Origin: Solirubrobacter sp963724195
GTDB lineage: Bacteria; Actinomycetota; Thermoleophilia; Solirubrobacterales; Solirubrobacteraceae
Assembly: GCA_963724195.1 (NCBI GenBank)
Contig: CAVRTQ010000030.1
Span: 18,342 to 82,341 of the forward strand
Direction: 5' to 3'
DNA length: 64,000 nucleotides
Shown: in pieces, positions 63,019 to 64,000 of the stretch
Numbering within the stretch: the stretch's first letter is position 1
Layout of the letters: the number at the start of each line of letters is the position of its first letter
Notes under the pieces: model-generated
Databases searched by the model: none
Seen by the model: the letters and a program-made list of their open reading frames with translations, nothing else
What the model was told of the DNA's origin: nothing
Program-made: the position numbers and the translations under genes

Positions 63019-63516
63019 TCAGTCCAAGAAGTACGCGATTTCCTCGACGGGCGCCCGTTCGGGGACGCGTTGCTCCTGGCGCGGCTCCCCGAGGTAGAGC
63101 AGGCCGACCGGCAGCTCGTCGTCCGGGAGGCCGAGCGCCTTGAGCACCGGCACCGTGCGCCAGTAGGCGGCGAGACCGCGGGCGTGCGCGCCGAGCAGCA
63201 CGATGTAGGCGGCGACCGCGGTCGCGAGCACGTCCTCGTGATCCTGCTCGGCGTCACCGGTCTGCTTGGCGCTCACCGCGACGAGCGTGGGGGCGCGGTC
63301 GAGCTTCGCCGCCGACCCGGGTTTGTGTGCCTCCGCGGCCGCTTTGAGCGTGTCGAGCGCCTGCGGGCCGATCACCCGGAACCGCCACGGGTTGGTCACG
63401 TGGTGATTCGGCGCCCAGCGCGCCAGTTCGAACAGCTCGAGCAGGGTCTCGCGCGGGACGGGGTCAGGGCCGTACGCCTTGTGCGTGCGGCGCGTGCGGA
63501 TGAGCTCTTCGATCAC
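63019..63516 (-). CDS. Nitroreductase family protein
   Basis: This 165-residue FMN-dependent oxidoreductase is near the short end for the family. MIEELIRTRRTHKAYGPDPV carries the FMN-phosphate Arg cluster. LLELFELARWAPNHHVTNPW, RFRVIGPQALDTLKAA, TAVAAYIVLLGAHARGLAAY and LPVGLLYLGEP follow the nitroreductase pattern. It reduces nitro, quinone or flavin substrates with NAD(P)H. The start is GTG (VIEELIRTRRTHKAYG). It lies upstream of the ku pair on the same strand. Confidence 0.92.
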   Translation of the reverse strand: MIEELIRTRRTHKAYGPDPVPRETLLELFELARWAPNHHVTNPWRFRVIGPQALDTLKAAAEAHKPGSAAKLDRAPTLVAVSAKQTGDAEQDHEDVLATAVAAYIVLLGAHARGLAAYWRTVPVLKALGLPDDELPVGLLYLGEPRQEQRVPERAPVEEIAYFLD

Positions 63517-63526
63517 CGCAGCGATG

Positions 63527-64000
63527 CTAGCCGCGGATCGTCAGCGTCTTCCCGCCCGTGACGGCGCGCTTGCCCGACTCCGTGGCGGACACGTTGAACC
63601 GCACCGAACGCACCCGCTTGCGCTTGATCGCGCGCTGCGCGGCGGCGCTCAGCCTCACCTGCAGCGTTGCGGTGCCGCCTGCGGCCAGCGCGATCTTGGC
63701 CGACCCGAACGCGGCCCCGCGCTTGAGTCCCAGGCGCTTCGCGGTGGCCGCGTCGGGCACGAGCCGGACGGTGATCGAGCAGCGGTGCGAGCAGGTCACG
63801 GTGACCGGCAGGCCGCGCTTGAGCAGCGTCGCCAGCTTCGTCGTCTTGATCGCGAGCCGCGCCGTGAACGGCGCAGGCACCACGAGCGGGACCGGCGGCG
63901 CGGACACGACCGGGAACACCCGGGTGGTGAGCACCCGGGGCGAGTCGGACACGATCGTGGCGCCACTCGTCGCGGTCGCCTGGCCGACCCCGTTGGTGGC
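63527..64000 (-). CDS. C-terminal part of a surface/secreted protein (partial at window edge)
   Basis: The frame is open to the right edge, so the N-terminus is missing. The visible part begins (T)NGVGQATATSGATIVSDSPR, a beta-strand linker, and then has ARLAIKTTKLATLLKRGLPV. The Cys pair TCSHRCSITVRLVP and AATAKRLGLKRGAAFGSAKI follow, and it ends VTGGKTLTIRG. It has the same Cys-pair strand and Arg/Lys-rich alternation as the protein at the left edge. I infer an extracellular domain of Solirubrobacterales-type surface proteins. It converges with nothing in view; its stop lies 10 bases from the nitroreductase start. Confidence 0.65.
   Translation of the reverse strand, partial: ATNGVGQATATSGATIVSDSPRVLTTRVFPVVSAPPVPLVVPAPFTARLAIKTTKLATLLKRGLPVTVTCSHRCSITVRLVPDAATAKRLGLKRGAAFGSAKIALAAGGTATLQVRLSAAAQRAIKRKRVRSVRFNVSATESGKRAVTGGKTLTIRG

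Overview
The window is a 64 kb piece of a very GC-rich genome with dense, overlapping genes and many GTG and TTG starts. Several surface proteins have Lys/Arg-rich C-terminal domains that I associate with Solirubrobacterales (class Thermoleophilia, Actinomycetota). The gene content fits (GlsB, GAF-linked Ser/Thr kinases, two Ku proteins, DyP peroxidases, MmpL, DUF6909). I place it there with moderate confidence. No rRNA, tRNA, CRISPR array or prophage was seen.

Layout. 0-10 kb: end of a surface protein, two VOC proteins, GlsB, an APC permease, a flavin monooxygenase, a small conserved protein, a glycosidase-like protein, a ClpE-like AAA+ unfoldase and a metallo-beta-lactamase/rhodanese protein. 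10-15.2 kb: a sugar ABC importer (binding lipoprotein, two permeases, UgpC/SugC-type ATPase) with lower-GC codon use in its first half, behind an 800-bp stretch without a convincing gene. 15-29 kb: mixed housekeeping and stress genes, including a DUF6909 protein, a lytic-transglycosylase-like protein, an SRPBCC-ArsR operon, ribokinase, metallophosphoesterase, a TetR-controlled drug ABC exporter, DedA and fumarylacetoacetase. 29-32.5 kb: a tandem-CHASE2 adenylate/guanylate cyclase. 32.5-50.5 kb and 58.5-61.4 kb: an oxidative-metabolism island with two DyP peroxidases, three cytochrome P450s, a GMC (cholesterol-oxidase-like) oxidase with its partner domain, an alpha/beta hydrolase with a Cys nucleophile, MmpL, thiolase, a second flavin monooxygenase and an amidase. 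50.5-58.4 kb: zinc-ribbon membrane protein, three Ser/Thr kinases, secreted lipase, SDR, EamA exporter and Crp/Fnr regulator. 61.4-64 kb: two tandem Ku proteins, a nitroreductase and the 3' part of another surface protein.

The most distinctive element is a three-gene cassette present twice in the same order (protein A, protein B, DyP peroxidase). A and B are small, unrecognised, and appear to be paralogues of each other. Both copies lie in the island beside P450s whose I-helix Thr is replaced. I infer a peroxide-linked lipid, sterol or terpenoid oxidation system in which the P450s, the GMC oxidase (an H2O2 source) and the DyP cassettes could cooperate.

Many genes (about 17) carry single-base frameshifts while both sides remain well conserved. 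I read most of these as sequence or assembly errors. Such genes are listed over their full span. They are typed 'pseudogene' when no single frame covers the core domain, and 'CDS' (frameshifted) otherwise.
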